Positions 54,944 to 64,000 of a DNA stretch of 64,000 nucleotides are shown piece by piece. The position numbers were made by a program, and so were the translations under genes. Under the pieces are notes generated by a model. That model did no database searches. It was given only the letters and a program-made list of their open reading frames with translations, and was not told where the DNA came from. Within the stretch, counting starts at the first letter, position 1; each line of letters opens with the position of its first letter. Location: the NCBI GenBank assembly GCA_029448655.1, contig JACCLO010000006.1:124001-188000 (forward strand). Direction: 5' to 3'. The DNA is from Wolfiporia cocos. Taxonomy: Eukaryota > Basidiomycota > Agaricomycetes > Polyporales > Phaeolaceae.

Positions 54944-55204
54944 TTATTTTTTAGATGGGGTCCCCGTCGTCCCCGTGTGCCTCCGCTTGCCTAATCCCGC
55001 CATCGTCGTCGCGGTAGTCCGTACTGAACCTTCGTCACTCTGGGACCGTCGGCGTGGGGTTGGGTAACCCTTGCGGGCCCCTTCGCATACCCACAGGTCA
55101 GAGGTTCTTGGCTTGGCTCCTGCCGCCCAGGGGTATGGCCGCGCTGCGCTAGACCTCCACGCGCGCGCACATTTGGTTAATGGCGGCGGCGGGCCCTCAA
55201 ACAC
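54944..55204 (-). CDS. Second conserved frame of M (no start of its own)
   Basis: 86 open codons overlapping the stop of the upstream small ORF in the +1 frame, with no ATG at the beginning. Segments FEGPPPP, CARAWRS and WVCEGARKGYPTP have counterparts in G (FEDPPPS, CARVWRS, WVCEGSRKG), where one base is missing, and RVCEG in N. Basic, Ser/Arg-rich. Either the C-terminal half of a frameshift product or conserved RNA. No known family. Confidence 0.4.
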   Translation of the reverse strand: MFEGPPPPLTKCARAWRSSAARPYPWAAGAKPRTSDLWVCEGARKGYPTPRRRSQSDEGSVRTTATTMAGLGKRRHTGTTGTPSKK

Positions 55205-55421
55205 GGCTTACGCTGGTTGACCCCGCTACCCTGTGTTCATGGGGGGCGGACTTACTTTTTACTCCTCCTGGTCGCTTTGCCTGGTGTATCACTTCGTGGG
55301 GGCTCGTAAGACTACGGACCGTCGGCGCTTCTACCGACGGCTGCCCCGCCGTGATGCCATGGCGACCTAGGAGTGAAAAACCCTCGGCCCCAGCGCGAGC
55401 GCCGGAGGGGAGGTAAAACAT
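55197..55421 (-). CDS. Small ORF of the short LTR elements
   Basis: 74 aa, ATG at 55421-55419 overlapping the 3' end of the primer site, TGA at 55199-55197. Rich in Gly, Ala, Ser, Pro. Shares GQPxVEAPxVRS, TSPHExxHQAK and GST-x-VS-x-V-stop with the decayed frame in G; the two indels between them are multiples of three. Between G and M I see about five replacement and three silent codon changes in the best-aligned part, so selection on protein is not proven. I do not recognise it. It could be a vestigial Gag, a small mobilisation protein, or conserved RNA that happens to be open. Confidence 0.45.
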   Translation of the reverse strand: MFYLPSGARAGAEGFSLLGRHGITAGQPSVEAPTVRSLTSPHEVIHQAKRPGGVKSKSAPHEHRVAGSTSVSRV

Positions 55422-55431
55422 CTTTGAGATT
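55420..55431 (-). other. Self-priming primer site of M
   Basis: Minus strand AATCTCAAAGAT, 12-nt perfect complement of ATCTTTGAGATT in the R region of the M LTR (55671-55682). Confidence 0.75.
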
Positions 55432-56062
55432 ATGTCACAAACTTACTGTTTGTGAGGACCTGCGCTGCAGGGGAATCCTAAAGTGCCTAGCGAGGCGTGT
55501 GTGCGACCGCGACAGCGGTGACCGAGTCGGCTGTACCAAGGGCAGCCCAACCCGAGGACTCCTAACGGCGACGTAAGGTGGCGGCACACAGTCAAGCGCG
55601 ACAAGTGAGGCCCCCGGGGCAGAGACGCATCACGCGCAAATAAGAAAGGGGCCTAAGCCCAAACGACTAGAATCTCAAAGATGGGGGAGTAAGCCCCCAT
55701 CGCTGCAGTATAAGTACATGTGTTGGAACGCTAAGTATCTAGCCTGCCCTACAGACATGGCCCGTGCGCATGTAACGTAAGCGTGACCGTACAAGTAACG
55801 TAACATGTAACTATATGGTGACCTATCATGTGAGTACCTGGCACGCGCGCTGCCTGACTAGCGCGCGCCTACTGGGTCAGGTGATCATGGAGGTATCTAG
55901 GGCGCGACCGAGAGGAAACGTAAAGTGAGCGGGGCGCGCGCGCGTGCAGCGGCGCCCATACAACAATAGGAAAGGGATGTACAGTAGCCCCCCAGGCATA
56001 TCCGTGACAATTGCTATAAATCCCAGGAGAATTGCAGTAAATACAGGGAAATTCTTATGACA

Positions 56063-56720
56063 AGACTTACTAAATTGGATGGGAGCCGCATCATGACTAC
56101 ATATACTGTCGTTGGACCCCTTCTTCACACTAGACCCTTCTGCACAATCAGTTCTGTAGAAGCAACAACGCATCAACAAAACATGAGAATATTTGTTGGG
56201 TACTAGACATGTAGACGAAGTGTTCTATATCATTTTCTTTGACATTTCTGACTTATGTCATTATGCAAAACCGATTGTGTGGAAGTGGTCGAAGGGGTCC
56301 AGCATTAGTACACTGTGCATGCCTAGACATATGTCCATCCTCTTTGATCCTGCAAATAACCTTTCAGTCCTCGTTGATCCTACAAATAATATTTCGGTCC
56401 TCGTTGATCCTGCAAATAATATTTTGGTCCCCATCGATCCTGTCATTACCCTGTGCATAGTATCCACTCATCTTCCATAGAAAAGCATCTTGATTAGGCA
56501 ACTCCCTAATATGGTAGCCACTGCCCATGAAACCCACCAACTGAAGCTTGAGGCCCTCAACCCAAGCCTGGAGTTTGTCACACCTTGGCTACATCATGGT
56601 AACTCTACATTCCATGCAAGAGCATGGGTTATCCAGCTAGTATATACATATATCTACTGAACTCATAATTACAATAGTTAACGGACTATATATGAGGGTT
56701 CGCATTTTGCCAATGCAAAT
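56063..56720. other. Probable host DNA, no recognised gene
   Basis: No LTR features. A plus-strand frame (56193-56480) carries the 30-bp repeats listed separately; nothing else in it is recognisable. Confidence 0.4.
56341..56430 (+). repeat. Tandem 30-bp repeat, three exact-length copies
   Basis: Units start at 56341, 56371 and 56401 with TCGTTGATCCTGCAAATAAT or variants, plus degenerate flanking units. 30 bp keeps the frame, so a plus-strand frame reads a 10-residue repeat (VLVDPANNIS type). May be a coding minisatellite or a chance open minisatellite. Confidence 0.7.
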
Positions 56721-57264
56721 TGACACAGATGTACTCGTCTGTGGGGACCTGCTAACTAGCAGGGAGATTCCAGGTGTCTAACCAGCGCTGACGCGTCGAG
56801 CGGTGAGCACAGAGGCTTGGCGAGTGAGGAGTCACAACTCCTTATACTCAGCGTATGCCAACTTTAGACGAGCGAGATAGCTAGAGAGGCCTCTTGGGGG
56901 ACTCCCAGCGAGCGAGATGACAGCACATAGGGAAGTAGTAACGAAAGGGGCATTTAACCCATTGTTAAGCATGAGGTGTAAGCCTCATGCGCTACTGCTT
57001 ATATACATGTGGTGAAGCGTAACTAGGTATGCCCTAAAGTACTGGCCTGTGCGCATGTAACTGAGGGTGACCGTAACGTAACACTACTATGTAACTAAGA
57101 GGTGACCTGTCATGTGAGTACCTGATGCGCGCGCTGCCTGACGAGTGCTCATCTACTAGGTCAGGTGGTCTTTGGTATCTAGGGGAACGAACAAGAGGCA
57201 GAACTAACACGCATAGCGGTGCTCATAGCGAGAGTAAGGGTGAATGCCAAAATGTACTGTGACA
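56721..57264 (-). repeat. Solo LTR Q, TSD CAAAT
   Basis: 544 bp, TGACACAG...TACTGTGACA, inverted TATA in TATATACATGTGG. Exact duplication CAAAT at 56716-56720 and 57265-57269. Confidence 0.9.
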
Positions 57265-57269
57265 CAAAT

Positions 57270-57699
57270 GGCCCACTAGCTACAACAATGTGGTCCCTCA
57301 CACCATCACCACTCCCATCAACCCAGCACTATTGAAGTGTGTGTGTCATCGGGAAGCACTGCATGAGCCTCTGTACAACTGGAAGGACATGGACATCTGT
57401 TTCACCAATATTACTCACCAACATTTTATTGTAAGTTGCTTGCATTGTTTGTACACGCTCAGGCTCTAAGTGACATTCTTTAGGTATCCAGGACAACTGA
57501 GCATGGGGAAATTGGGCAGGTTGGCCATCACATGTACAATCACCTGATGAATGTGCTGCAGGAGGCGTGTACAGTTGCGAAGGAGATTGTGGAATCAAAA
57601 TTCTCATTTCTGGTGGGCAAAGGAAAGTAAAACGAGAACCACCCCCACTTAAAGGAATATGTATTCACACAAAAATTATGTTTCCATGCCCATTGTGCA
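57270..57699. other. No recognised feature
   Basis: Between the solo LTR and the aconitase remnant. Minus-strand frames of about 75-90 codons are open but match nothing I recognise; possibly the decayed 3' end of the aconitase gene. Confidence 0.3.
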
Positions 57700-59357
57700 G
57701 TCTCGAAATTGCATGAGCTCACGATGACCCTGTACATGTGGGTACATGAAGCTCGTTCAGCATCGGCCATTGCTAAGTCCTTGCAGAATCATGCACTGTT
57801 CTCCTCGTCCTTCTTGTCCTCGCGTTTCCACTACACGTCCCCTCTATCCTCAAGTTCAAGTCGGTCCTAGAGGGGAGGATTGCATACCTGCTGCACCTTC
57901 ACCATAAGTCCTGCAGCCTTCGCTTGCTTAGCCAAATCCGCAACGGTCGTCTGCGGTGTCCATGCATCAACACTGTCTGTGATAGGTAGGAAGAGAGCGG
58001 AGCGTGCACCATGTCCTTGTATGAGCTGTTCATGCATGAACCAATCAGACCTGCAGACAACTCGTCCTTCCAGCCCTGTTCCTTGACGAACATGCTGAAG
58101 TTAGAGAGGGGCGTCGCAAGATCGGGGGTGAATGGTCTGTTGATGGTCGGCTCCAGCTCAGACAAGTTCTGCTGTCCAGCCAGCCATCAGCAAATTTGCA
58201 CCATGTGAGGATTAAGCCCCGAGGTGGGGAATTAATGATGGAACTTGGATGCGGGATGAGACGACATGAGTACGCATGATGTCTCATCATATTCCACGCC
58301 CTAGTCCATCACAAGGAAGCCTTCAGCAGCTGCGTCATCCACAGCACATGCAACGGGTGCACAGCCAGTAGCGGTGAGGTATGCGCACATGTCCGGCATG
58401 TAGGGAAACATGGACATCATCACACCGACCCCAGCACCCATGTTCATGACCGTTGCAGGCCTGTGCAAGACTGGTTGAACATGCCGGGGCCAAAGTACTT
58501 GAGGATGCAGCCGGTACCTTCCTAAAAAACCGCTCAGCATCAGCTCCCAGGATGAGTGACACAAACAAGGTTGTGGGACTCACACTATGGCTTGATAACG
58601 ACTTGAAGGAGTTGTTGAAGCTGGTGAGGAAACGCTTGTAGGCGCAGTAGAGATGTTATGTGACTATGCGATAGCAGAGAACAAATCTAAGGCTTATCCG
58701 CAGCGATAGCCCTACTTATATACATGCTGTGTTTGGTTACTCGAAGAGGATCCAAACATTGAGACGGTCTGTGCGCAGACATAACTAATACAGCTAAGTC
58801 GTAACCTACAATAGACCATGTGCGCCGGTAATGGCCGCACCAGTAAGAGCGTTTGTTTGGACCGTAGGTCCATGTTGTGGAAGTGGCTGTAGCTACGTTA
58901 GTAAGCCATGCATGTGATCCTTATATTCCGGTATCGGGATATGAGTAATCATAAGGGCATTGGCATGTGATAACGAGCGGGCCGCTTATCCAATTGTACT
59001 GACATAGCCCGGTATCGGGATATGAGTAAGGCGCGTGACACCGGAGGTTAGTCCGCTGAGTCATTGACGCGTACAAACGTGTTATGTACGTGTTGTGATG
59101 TCAGGTGGACGTATACCGCGTTGTGTACGTGTTGTTTGGTTGCGTGTACGTGTAGACGGGCGCTTAGCAGCGTAAATGTCTACAAGGTTGTAGAAATACC
59201 AGATAAATAGGTAAAAATACGGGAAAAATAGTGGCATGTCCCAAATCTGTGACAATGAGAGCCGGAGCACACATTCGAACAGTCAGCTTTCCAGCTAGAT
59301 GCAAGATTAGATCCTTGGTCATCGCCCATCCAGTCAGTTGACCAGTCAAACATACTC
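57700..59357 (-). pseudogene. Decayed aconitase-family gene, interrupted by a solo LTR
   Basis: Minus-strand exons in order: LTGQLTGW...KDLILHLAGKLTV (59357 down), GTGCILKYFGPG and MNMGAGVGV...SMFPY (about 58530-58330), [17 protein letters not shown] then [14 protein letters not shown] (58170-58000), [12 protein letters not shown] (to about 57880), WKREDKKDEENS (about 57830). These match the aconitase order around the Fe-S loop GSCTNSSYEDM. The solo LTR at 58557 lies in an apparent intron ending TTTTTTAG. Damage: stops, missing middle (the ANACGPC region is absent) and many Arg-to-Cys, Thr-to-Met and Ala-to-Val changes, all C-to-T at CpG. A second-type fungal aconitase (Aco2-like) is possible. 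Not functional. Confidence 0.75.
58557..59254 (-). repeat. Solo A-type LTR in the aconitase remnant, TSD ATGAG
   Basis: 698 bp, inverted. Exact duplication ATGAG at 58552-58556 and 59255-59259. More diverged from A than the copy in D. Confidence 0.93.
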
Positions 59358-59590
59358 CTATTGTGGATGTCAATACCCCCATGATGATGGAAGGAAAAGT
59401 AGAAGGAAATGGGCGACATACCAACAAACAGCCGCAAATGAACAAGTCATAGCAACAGTCCATTTGGGACTTAGCTAGACAACTTAACTATATTGAGGAT
59501 AAACAGATTGCTATTCACCTCCCATTCCACTATCTTGATCAATCCCATTGATCCCACTCGCAGTCCTACTTATCCCACTAATATGCACAA
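59358..59590. other. Host-like DNA upstream of the aconitase remnant
   Basis: No clear exon recognised; GTATGTCGCCC on the minus strand near 59422 could be an intron donor. Ends with CACAA, the left flank of element U. Confidence 0.3.
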
Positions 59591-60911
59591 TGTCACAGAT
59601 TTGGGACATGCCACTATTTTTCCCGTATTTTTACCTATTTATCTGGTATTTCTACGACCTTGTAGACATTTACGCTGCTAAGCGCCCGTCTACACGTACA
59701 CGCAACCAAACAACACGTACACAACGCGGTATACGTCCACTTGTCATAACAACACGTACATAACACGTTTGTACGCGTCTGTCACAGACTTACCGGTCTG
59801 TGCGACCCTGGCTACAGGGGAACCCCCCACAACCCTCCACAGGCCTGCATAGGCCATGCAACGACACCCACGTCGTACTCATACGGTCAGCGAGGTGAAC
59901 TCATACGGACATACGTTTGCATAAGCGAGCGTACCCGCAGCCACCTAACCCCGCAGACGGCAAAGGCGGCGCACACAACTTAGACAGTCAAGAGAGAGAA
60001 GATGAGGCCCCGGGCCCGAGCGCACACAGACTGGTGGTAAGAGAGGAGCTCGCGCTCAATGACGAGAATCCTAAAGATGGGGCTGTAAGGCCACCATCTT
60101 GTCGTATATATACATGTGTGAGCGTAGTACCTACGAGCCCAGCCCTAAAGTAATGGTCCGTGCGCATTATCTACAGGGCACATGACAAGTAACGCTACAT
60201 GTAACTATGTGACCATGAGTGACCGTATGAGGAGGCGCGCGCTACCCTACAGCGCTAACCGATGCAGTCAGGTGATCTATATGCTCTGAGCGAGACGTGG
60301 AGGTAACTAAGGAGTAGAGGAGCGGTGTACGCCTAGCGCCGCCCATACAAACAATAGTGAGGGACGTACGATGACCCCCTGGGCACATTCGTGACAGCGT
60401 CAATGACTCAGCGGACTAACCTCCGGTGTCACGCGCTTTGCTCATATCCCGATACCGGGCTATGTCAGTACAATTGGATAAGCGGCCCGCTCGTTATCAC
60501 ATGCCAATGCCTTTACGATTACTCATATCCCGATGCCGGTATATAAGAATCACATGCATGGCTTACTAACGTAGCTACAGCCACTTCCACAACATGGACC
60601 TACGGTCCAAACAAACGATCTTACTGGTGCGGCCATTACCGGCGCACATGGTCTATTGTAATTTACGACTTAGCTGTATTAGTTATGTCTGCGCACAGAG
60701 CGTCTTCATGTTTGGCTCCCTTACTGGTAACCAAACAATGCATGTATATAAGTAGGGCTATCACTGCGGATAAGCCTTAGATTTGTTCTCTGCATTCGCA
60801 CAGTCACATAACATCTCTGCTTGCGCCCACTAGCCTCCTCACCAACCTCCAGCAACTCCTTCAAGTCGCTTATAAGGTTATAGTGTGAGTCCCACAGTCT
60901 AGTCTGTGTCA
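59591..60911 (+). repeat. 5' LTR of copy U, split by LTR T
   Basis: TGTCACAGATTTGGGACATG at 59591 and CTGTGTCA ending 60911. Exactly 699 bp once LTR T and one GCGTC copy are removed. Confidence 0.94.
59780..60396 (-). repeat. Solo LTR T, TSD GCGTC
   Basis: 617 bp, TGTCACAGACTT...TTCGTGACA, inverted TATA (TATATATACATG). Exact duplication GCGTC at 59775-59779 and 60397-60401. Related to G and M LTRs (inverted GTACGCCTAGCGCCGCCC). It falls 3' of the LTR start and well upstream of the U TATA box, so promoter spacing is kept. Confidence 0.92.
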
Positions 60912-60913
60912 TA

Positions 60914-60924
60914 AGAACAAATCT
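60914..60924 (+). other. Self-priming primer site of U
   Basis: AGAACAAATCT, as in A and C. Confidence 0.75.
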
Positions 60925-61957
60925 CCCCCTACCCCCGCCCTTGCGCTTGCGCTTGGGCCTGGGTTTCTATCCTACAGGGGTATATTACTTGTTGCTGCGC
61001 ACATCCCTTTCTGCCTGACAAGGCGATTGGGGTGATAGTTGAGATCTGGGGGATACATCGCCATCCTCGACAGAGGATTGGCAACCAGGGAAGCCACACC
61101 GCCTTTTTAGGCAGGAGGCCTACCTAACCCGGACTCCAGGGTCAAGGAGACATGGTCCTCGCTGACAAGCTTGGACTATGCGCGGTTAAGACCCGCCTGT
61201 GGAGAAAAGGGGACGGTCTGCCTGTGTGCGCCCAACCCCCTGTCATGGCAAGCGTTGTTCAGCGCCCCATCACTATCCACAGGGTCATCATTATGATGGC
61301 ATGGGAATTTTCCAAAGCCGCCTCCCAGGCGTAAGGGACCTGCTTTGAACCCGTTATGGGAAAAGCAGTGAGGGGGGTGACGTAAAAAATCACCCTGCCA
61401 TAGGTCACTCGCGGTAGCCAATAGCATAAGTCCTCCGGGCAGCTCGGCGTGCGAGCATGGGTCAAACGGATTTGGGGCCCCATTGGAAGAGAAGCGCGTG
61501 GCCCACTCCTTCGGGATGTGGAGCGCTGCTGTCTCGCGATCTTAGATCGACAGTGGTTTTTTAGCCCTGATGTGACACCCATGTGGCTACAGACGGAAAC
61601 CTCATTGTTGAAGCATGGACAGGCTAAGGGATGTAAAATCCCAGCCACTTTCCGGCATCGTCCCTCCGGGGCGGTGTCGTGTATCCGAATCCCAATCATC
61701 TGACCCAGGAACCGGCCTGGCAGTCAGCAACTCTACCCCTGGAGTCGGCGCCTCTGACCGTTAGGGTCATGCGAATATCCGCGCCGTCTCGGCACAGGGT
61801 TTGCGCGCAACATAAGAGTAATTATGCCCCGTAGTACACCTTCTTTGCTCCTGAAAAGGAGTCCACTACCCTACCTTACTAAATCCTTTTGCTTCCTGTT
61901 CTTGGACGTATCACTGGGAAACTTCGTTTCTCATGAAAGCTGCACTTTTTTAGAATC
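60925..61957 (+). other. Leader of copy U
   Basis: As in A, with hairpin CTCCT-GAAA-AGGAG at 61848-61861. No gene supported. Confidence 0.6.
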
Positions 61958-62857
61958 ATGCCCCGCGTTACCCGTCGCACCCGTGGCTCCTCCACTGCCC
62001 CCTACGTTAAGCCGGCGAAGCGGTCCCTTCTCAGCCGCATCGACACCACCGACATTCCTCGGGCAGAGGACGTCACCTACACACTTCCTGTAAAGGAAGA
62101 TTACACCGGGAAGCTCCATCTTTGGGAGATTCCCGTCCACATACCAAAGCACATTGCTGAGGCTGGGAAACCCGCTCCTCGACCTCCCAAACCAGTTCCG
62201 CTCGCTAAGCGTATCTGGACAGAGGAAGAGAAGCTAGCTGCTTCCATTACCGCCATGGAGAACCTAATCGAACTCCGCGAACTCAACAAGCTCAAGCTCG
62301 CCCGCGATAAGCTGAATAAGCGAATCGCCGCCAAACAAGCCGCCAAGGAAGCCAAGCAAGCAGCTTCTTCACTGGCCCTCCGTCTCTCCAGCCCGGCGGC
62401 CGGACCTTCTGTTCCGGCCAACCACAAGATTCTCGACCCTTCCCTCGTCTTCGGGAAGAAGAAGCCTCTCCAAGCATGCGATCAAGTCATTCCCATGCTA
62501 GAAGGCACTCTCACCCGTCTCACTCCTCTCGCCAACCACCCCCCTAATTACCCAGGCTTCCATATGGAAAACGACATGCGTTTCCATACTATGGTAGTAG
62601 AATTGGAGGATTTGGTGGATAACGTAAAGGATAGAGCGAGACGGGGGAGGATCACCAATAGAGACTGGAGAATTATGAAAAAGTATTGCAAACAGCTCGG
62701 CAATATTTCCTTTTTGGATTGGCGTACGGACTTAGCTCGTATCGTAGCAGAATGCGTAGCGCTACAAATTACTTTTGCCTTCGGTGTAACACCACCTGAC
62801 AAGGTGGCAGGGCCCTCAACTACTTCGGTAGAAGAGGATATACTCGCGATTGTATAG
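61958..62857 (+). CDS. ORF1 of copy U
   Basis: 299 aa from MPRVTRR. The segment that would give the longer N-terminus in A and C (MKAALSRI) is interrupted here by a TAG in a longer T run, which supports the inner Met as the start. Otherwise nearly identical to A, with Met replaced by Ile near the VHIPKH segment. Confidence 0.75.
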   Translation: MPRVTRRTRGSSTAPYVKPAKRSLLSRIDTTDIPRAEDVTYTLPVKEDYTGKLHLWEIPVHIPKHIAEAGKPAPRPPKPVPLAKRIWTEEEKLAASITAMENLIELRELNKLKLARDKLNKRIAAKQAAKEAKQAASSLALRLSSPAAGPSVPANHKILDPSLVFGKKKPLQACDQVIPMLEGTLTRLTPLANHPPNYPGFHMENDMRFHTMVVELEDLVDNVKDRARRGRITNRDWRIMKKYCKQLGNISFLDWRTDLARIVAECVALQITFAFGVTPPDKVAGPSTTSVEEDILAIV

Positions 62858-63003
62858 TAGAAATACTATCATCTTTTAACTCTGAAATAGAGTGCGAGTG
62901 TGATCTATAACGAAAGTTGCAGCTTTCAAAACCAATCCCTTCTTAAGAATCTAAGACAATGAGTAACCGGAAACTAACATTCGTCACAAACAGATTCACA
63001 AAA

Positions 63004-64000
63004 ATGTCTTCCACCTCCTCCGTTAGCACCCCCCTCGCTCCCCGCAAGATGCGCCTCCGCTCAGAAGGCCCGGTGACCCCGGAAGCTGGTCCCTCGGGAA
63101 CCCAGCAGCTGGTGACACTAGAACACCTCAGCGAGGAAGAGGAAGAGGAAGAGGAAGAAGAAATGCCGGAGTTCGTTCCCCCGCAAAGGGAATCTCTGAC
63201 CAACCCCATGGGTACACGCCCAGGCTCCCCCATTGCCGGATACCCACCGGCTCGTCGAACTCGCCCTATCGGGCCCGCCACCACCCTGGAAATGGAATTT
63301 TCGGGTCCGACACGACAGACCAATGTCGCTGTCGAGAACAACCTCAAGGCGTACCTTCCTGAGGAGGAACACCACAAGGTGGATGGGTCCATACATGGGC
63401 CAATCATCGATGCCGCCGTACAACGAAGTGCGGCCATAAGCCATGACACCACCGACATCCTAGGTCGAATGGTGCACGCCCGCCTGGAGCGTATCCATGG
63501 ACGAATCGACTCCCTGGTTGGGCAATCCAGGGCAATCGAACAAAAAGCCCAAGACGAGCTACAGGAGGCGGTAAATTCGGTCCGTAACGAGGTGCTGTCC
63601 ACGCTGGTGGACCTTGGTAAGGAACTCCGACAGGAGTACACCGCCAAGTTCTCCGCAATGGAGAAGGAACTTCGGAAGGATTACCGGTCCCGGCTGGACG
63701 ACCTCGAGGATGCATTTGCTGAACGCATGGAGAAGGTCGACGAGGAACTCCGGAGGATTCGCAAGAATCCCTCCGTTCCCAACCCTCCCGGCGCCCGCAC
63801 GCCCCCGGAAGACCCAGCACCGGCCCCTGGCAATGCTCAAGCCCGTGCAGCCGAGGCCGCTGCCGCCGCACAAGCTGCAGCCGCTGCTGCAGCAGCCGTC
63901 GCCCCGCAGATTCCAGGTCTGCCTCAAAACCTGAAAATTCCCCCTCCCCCCGAATTCTCTGGGTCATCTGGAAAGGTGACTGCACAGGAATGGGTGGAGA
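63004..64000 (+). CDS. gag: Gag of copy U, 5' part
   Basis: ATG at 63004, open to the window end (332 codons). Poly-Glu patch, coiled coil and the beginning of the capsid-type domain are present. Substitutions relative to A cluster in the coiled coil. The A run before the ATG is longer than in A and C. Confidence 0.88.
   Translation, partial: MSSTSSVSTPLAPRKMRLRSEGPVTPEAGPSGTQQLVTLEHLSEEEEEEEEEEMPEFVPPQRESLTNPMGTRPGSPIAGYPPARRTRPIGPATTLEMEFSGPTRQTNVAVENNLKAYLPEEEHHKVDGSIHGPIIDAAVQRSAAISHDTTDILGRMVHARLERIHGRIDSLVGQSRAIEQKAQDELQEAVNSVRNEVLSTLVDLGKELRQEYTAKFSAMEKELRKDYRSRLDDLEDAFAERMEKVDEELRRIRKNPSVPNPPGARTPPEDPAPAPGNAQARAAEAAAAAQAAAAAAAAVAPQIPGLPQNLKIPPPPEFSGSSGKVTAQEWVE

Larger units (their letters stand above)
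54167..56009 (-). mobile_element. Short non-autonomous LTR element M, TSD ATTGC
   Basis: 1,843 bp: two 577-bp LTRs (54167-54743 and 55433-56009), apparently identical over the parts compared, around a 689-bp interior. Exact duplication ATTGC at 54162-54166 and 56010-56014. Interior: primer site, an intact 74-codon ORF, a second overlapping frame, stem-loop, polypurine tract. No RT or integrase, so mobilised in trans. The best-preserved member of the M/G/N group. Confidence 0.92.
49885..56062 (-). mobile_element. Decayed gypsy element L (D-like), inverted, with elements N and M inside
   Basis: On the minus strand: 5' LTR (56062 to 53551, split by M), primer site, leader (53537-53065 and 51513-51360, split by N), ORF1 remnant, micro-hairpins, Gag N-terminal module, then cut by P. 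Leader, ORF1 and Gag module are all homologous to D. Removing N and M restores continuous homology to D. The remainder of gag and pol is absent. Confidence 0.8.
53551..56062 (-). repeat. 5' LTR of element L, split by element M
   Basis: TGACACAAG at 53551 to ATTCTTATGACA ending at 56062; 664 bp once M and one ATTGC copy are removed. Inverted TATA (TATATATACATG) near 53705. AT-rich and decayed compared with the D LTR. Confidence 0.75.
59591..64000 (+). mobile_element. Gypsy copy U, running off the window
   Basis: Same family as A, B and C: 5' LTR (split by a solo LTR), primer site, leader, ORF1, and gag to the window end. Left flank CACAA should be repeated after its 3' LTR outside the window. 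Confidence 0.93.

Noticed and set aside
1..64000. Search by eye for CRISPR arrays, rRNA, envelope genes or telomere repeats
   Set aside because: Repeats found are LTRs or short cryptic words; no spaced direct-repeat array, no rRNA segment, no signal peptide plus membrane protein after pol, no telomeric tract.

Overview
The window looks like a heterochromatic, transposon-filled stretch of a filamentous basidiomycete genome (Ty3/gypsy chromoviruses, short 55-70 nt introns, few host genes). A Rhizoctonia/Ceratobasidium-like Agaricomycete is my guess, with low confidence. Nearly everything is LTR retrotransposon sequence, inserted one element inside another. Fourteen insertions here have exact 5-bp target-site duplications (TSDs) that I read directly.

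Layout. 1-9714: gypsy copy A (plus), with its 5' LTR cut by the window edge. 9715-10367: piece of an inverted LTR (K). 10368-13284: 3' half of gypsy copy B. 13285-20700: LTR debris with clean solo LTRs at 13982, 15198, 16068 and 18750, and a short non-autonomous LTR element G (16261-18127). 20700-22990: repeat-rich DNA with one intron-containing unknown gene (21754-22638, minus) and a tRNA-like sequence. 22991-24855: 3' end of an inverted element Z. 24856-25945: 5' LTR and leader of element E. 25946-48215: an older gypsy element D (plus) carrying five nested insertions: the full-length, apparently intact gypsy copy C (26826-36829, minus) and four solo LTRs. 48216-49884: gag-like remnant and 3' LTR of element P. 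49885-56062: decayed inverted element L, carrying short elements N (51519-53059) and M (54167-56009). 56063-59585: host DNA with a decayed aconitase gene carrying a solo LTR, and another solo LTR beside it. 59591-64000: gypsy copy U (plus), running out of the window, with a solo LTR inside its 5' LTR.

How the elements work. The A/B/C/U family is about 10 kb: 699-bp LTR, about 1 kb leader, ORF1 (307 aa, unknown), gag, and pol in the +1 frame (protease, RT, RNase H, integrase, chromodomain, dUTPase), then a polypurine tract and LTR. Seven families here carry an 11-13 nt sequence just after the 5' LTR that is exactly complementary to the predicted start of their own RNA. That is the Tf1/sushi self-priming arrangement rather than a tRNA primer. 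Nine elements carry, 16-26 nt before the 3' LTR, a small stem-loop whose stem changes with compensation while the loop keeps GGG. Short elements M, G and N have a shared interior with a conserved small reading frame and look mobilised in trans.
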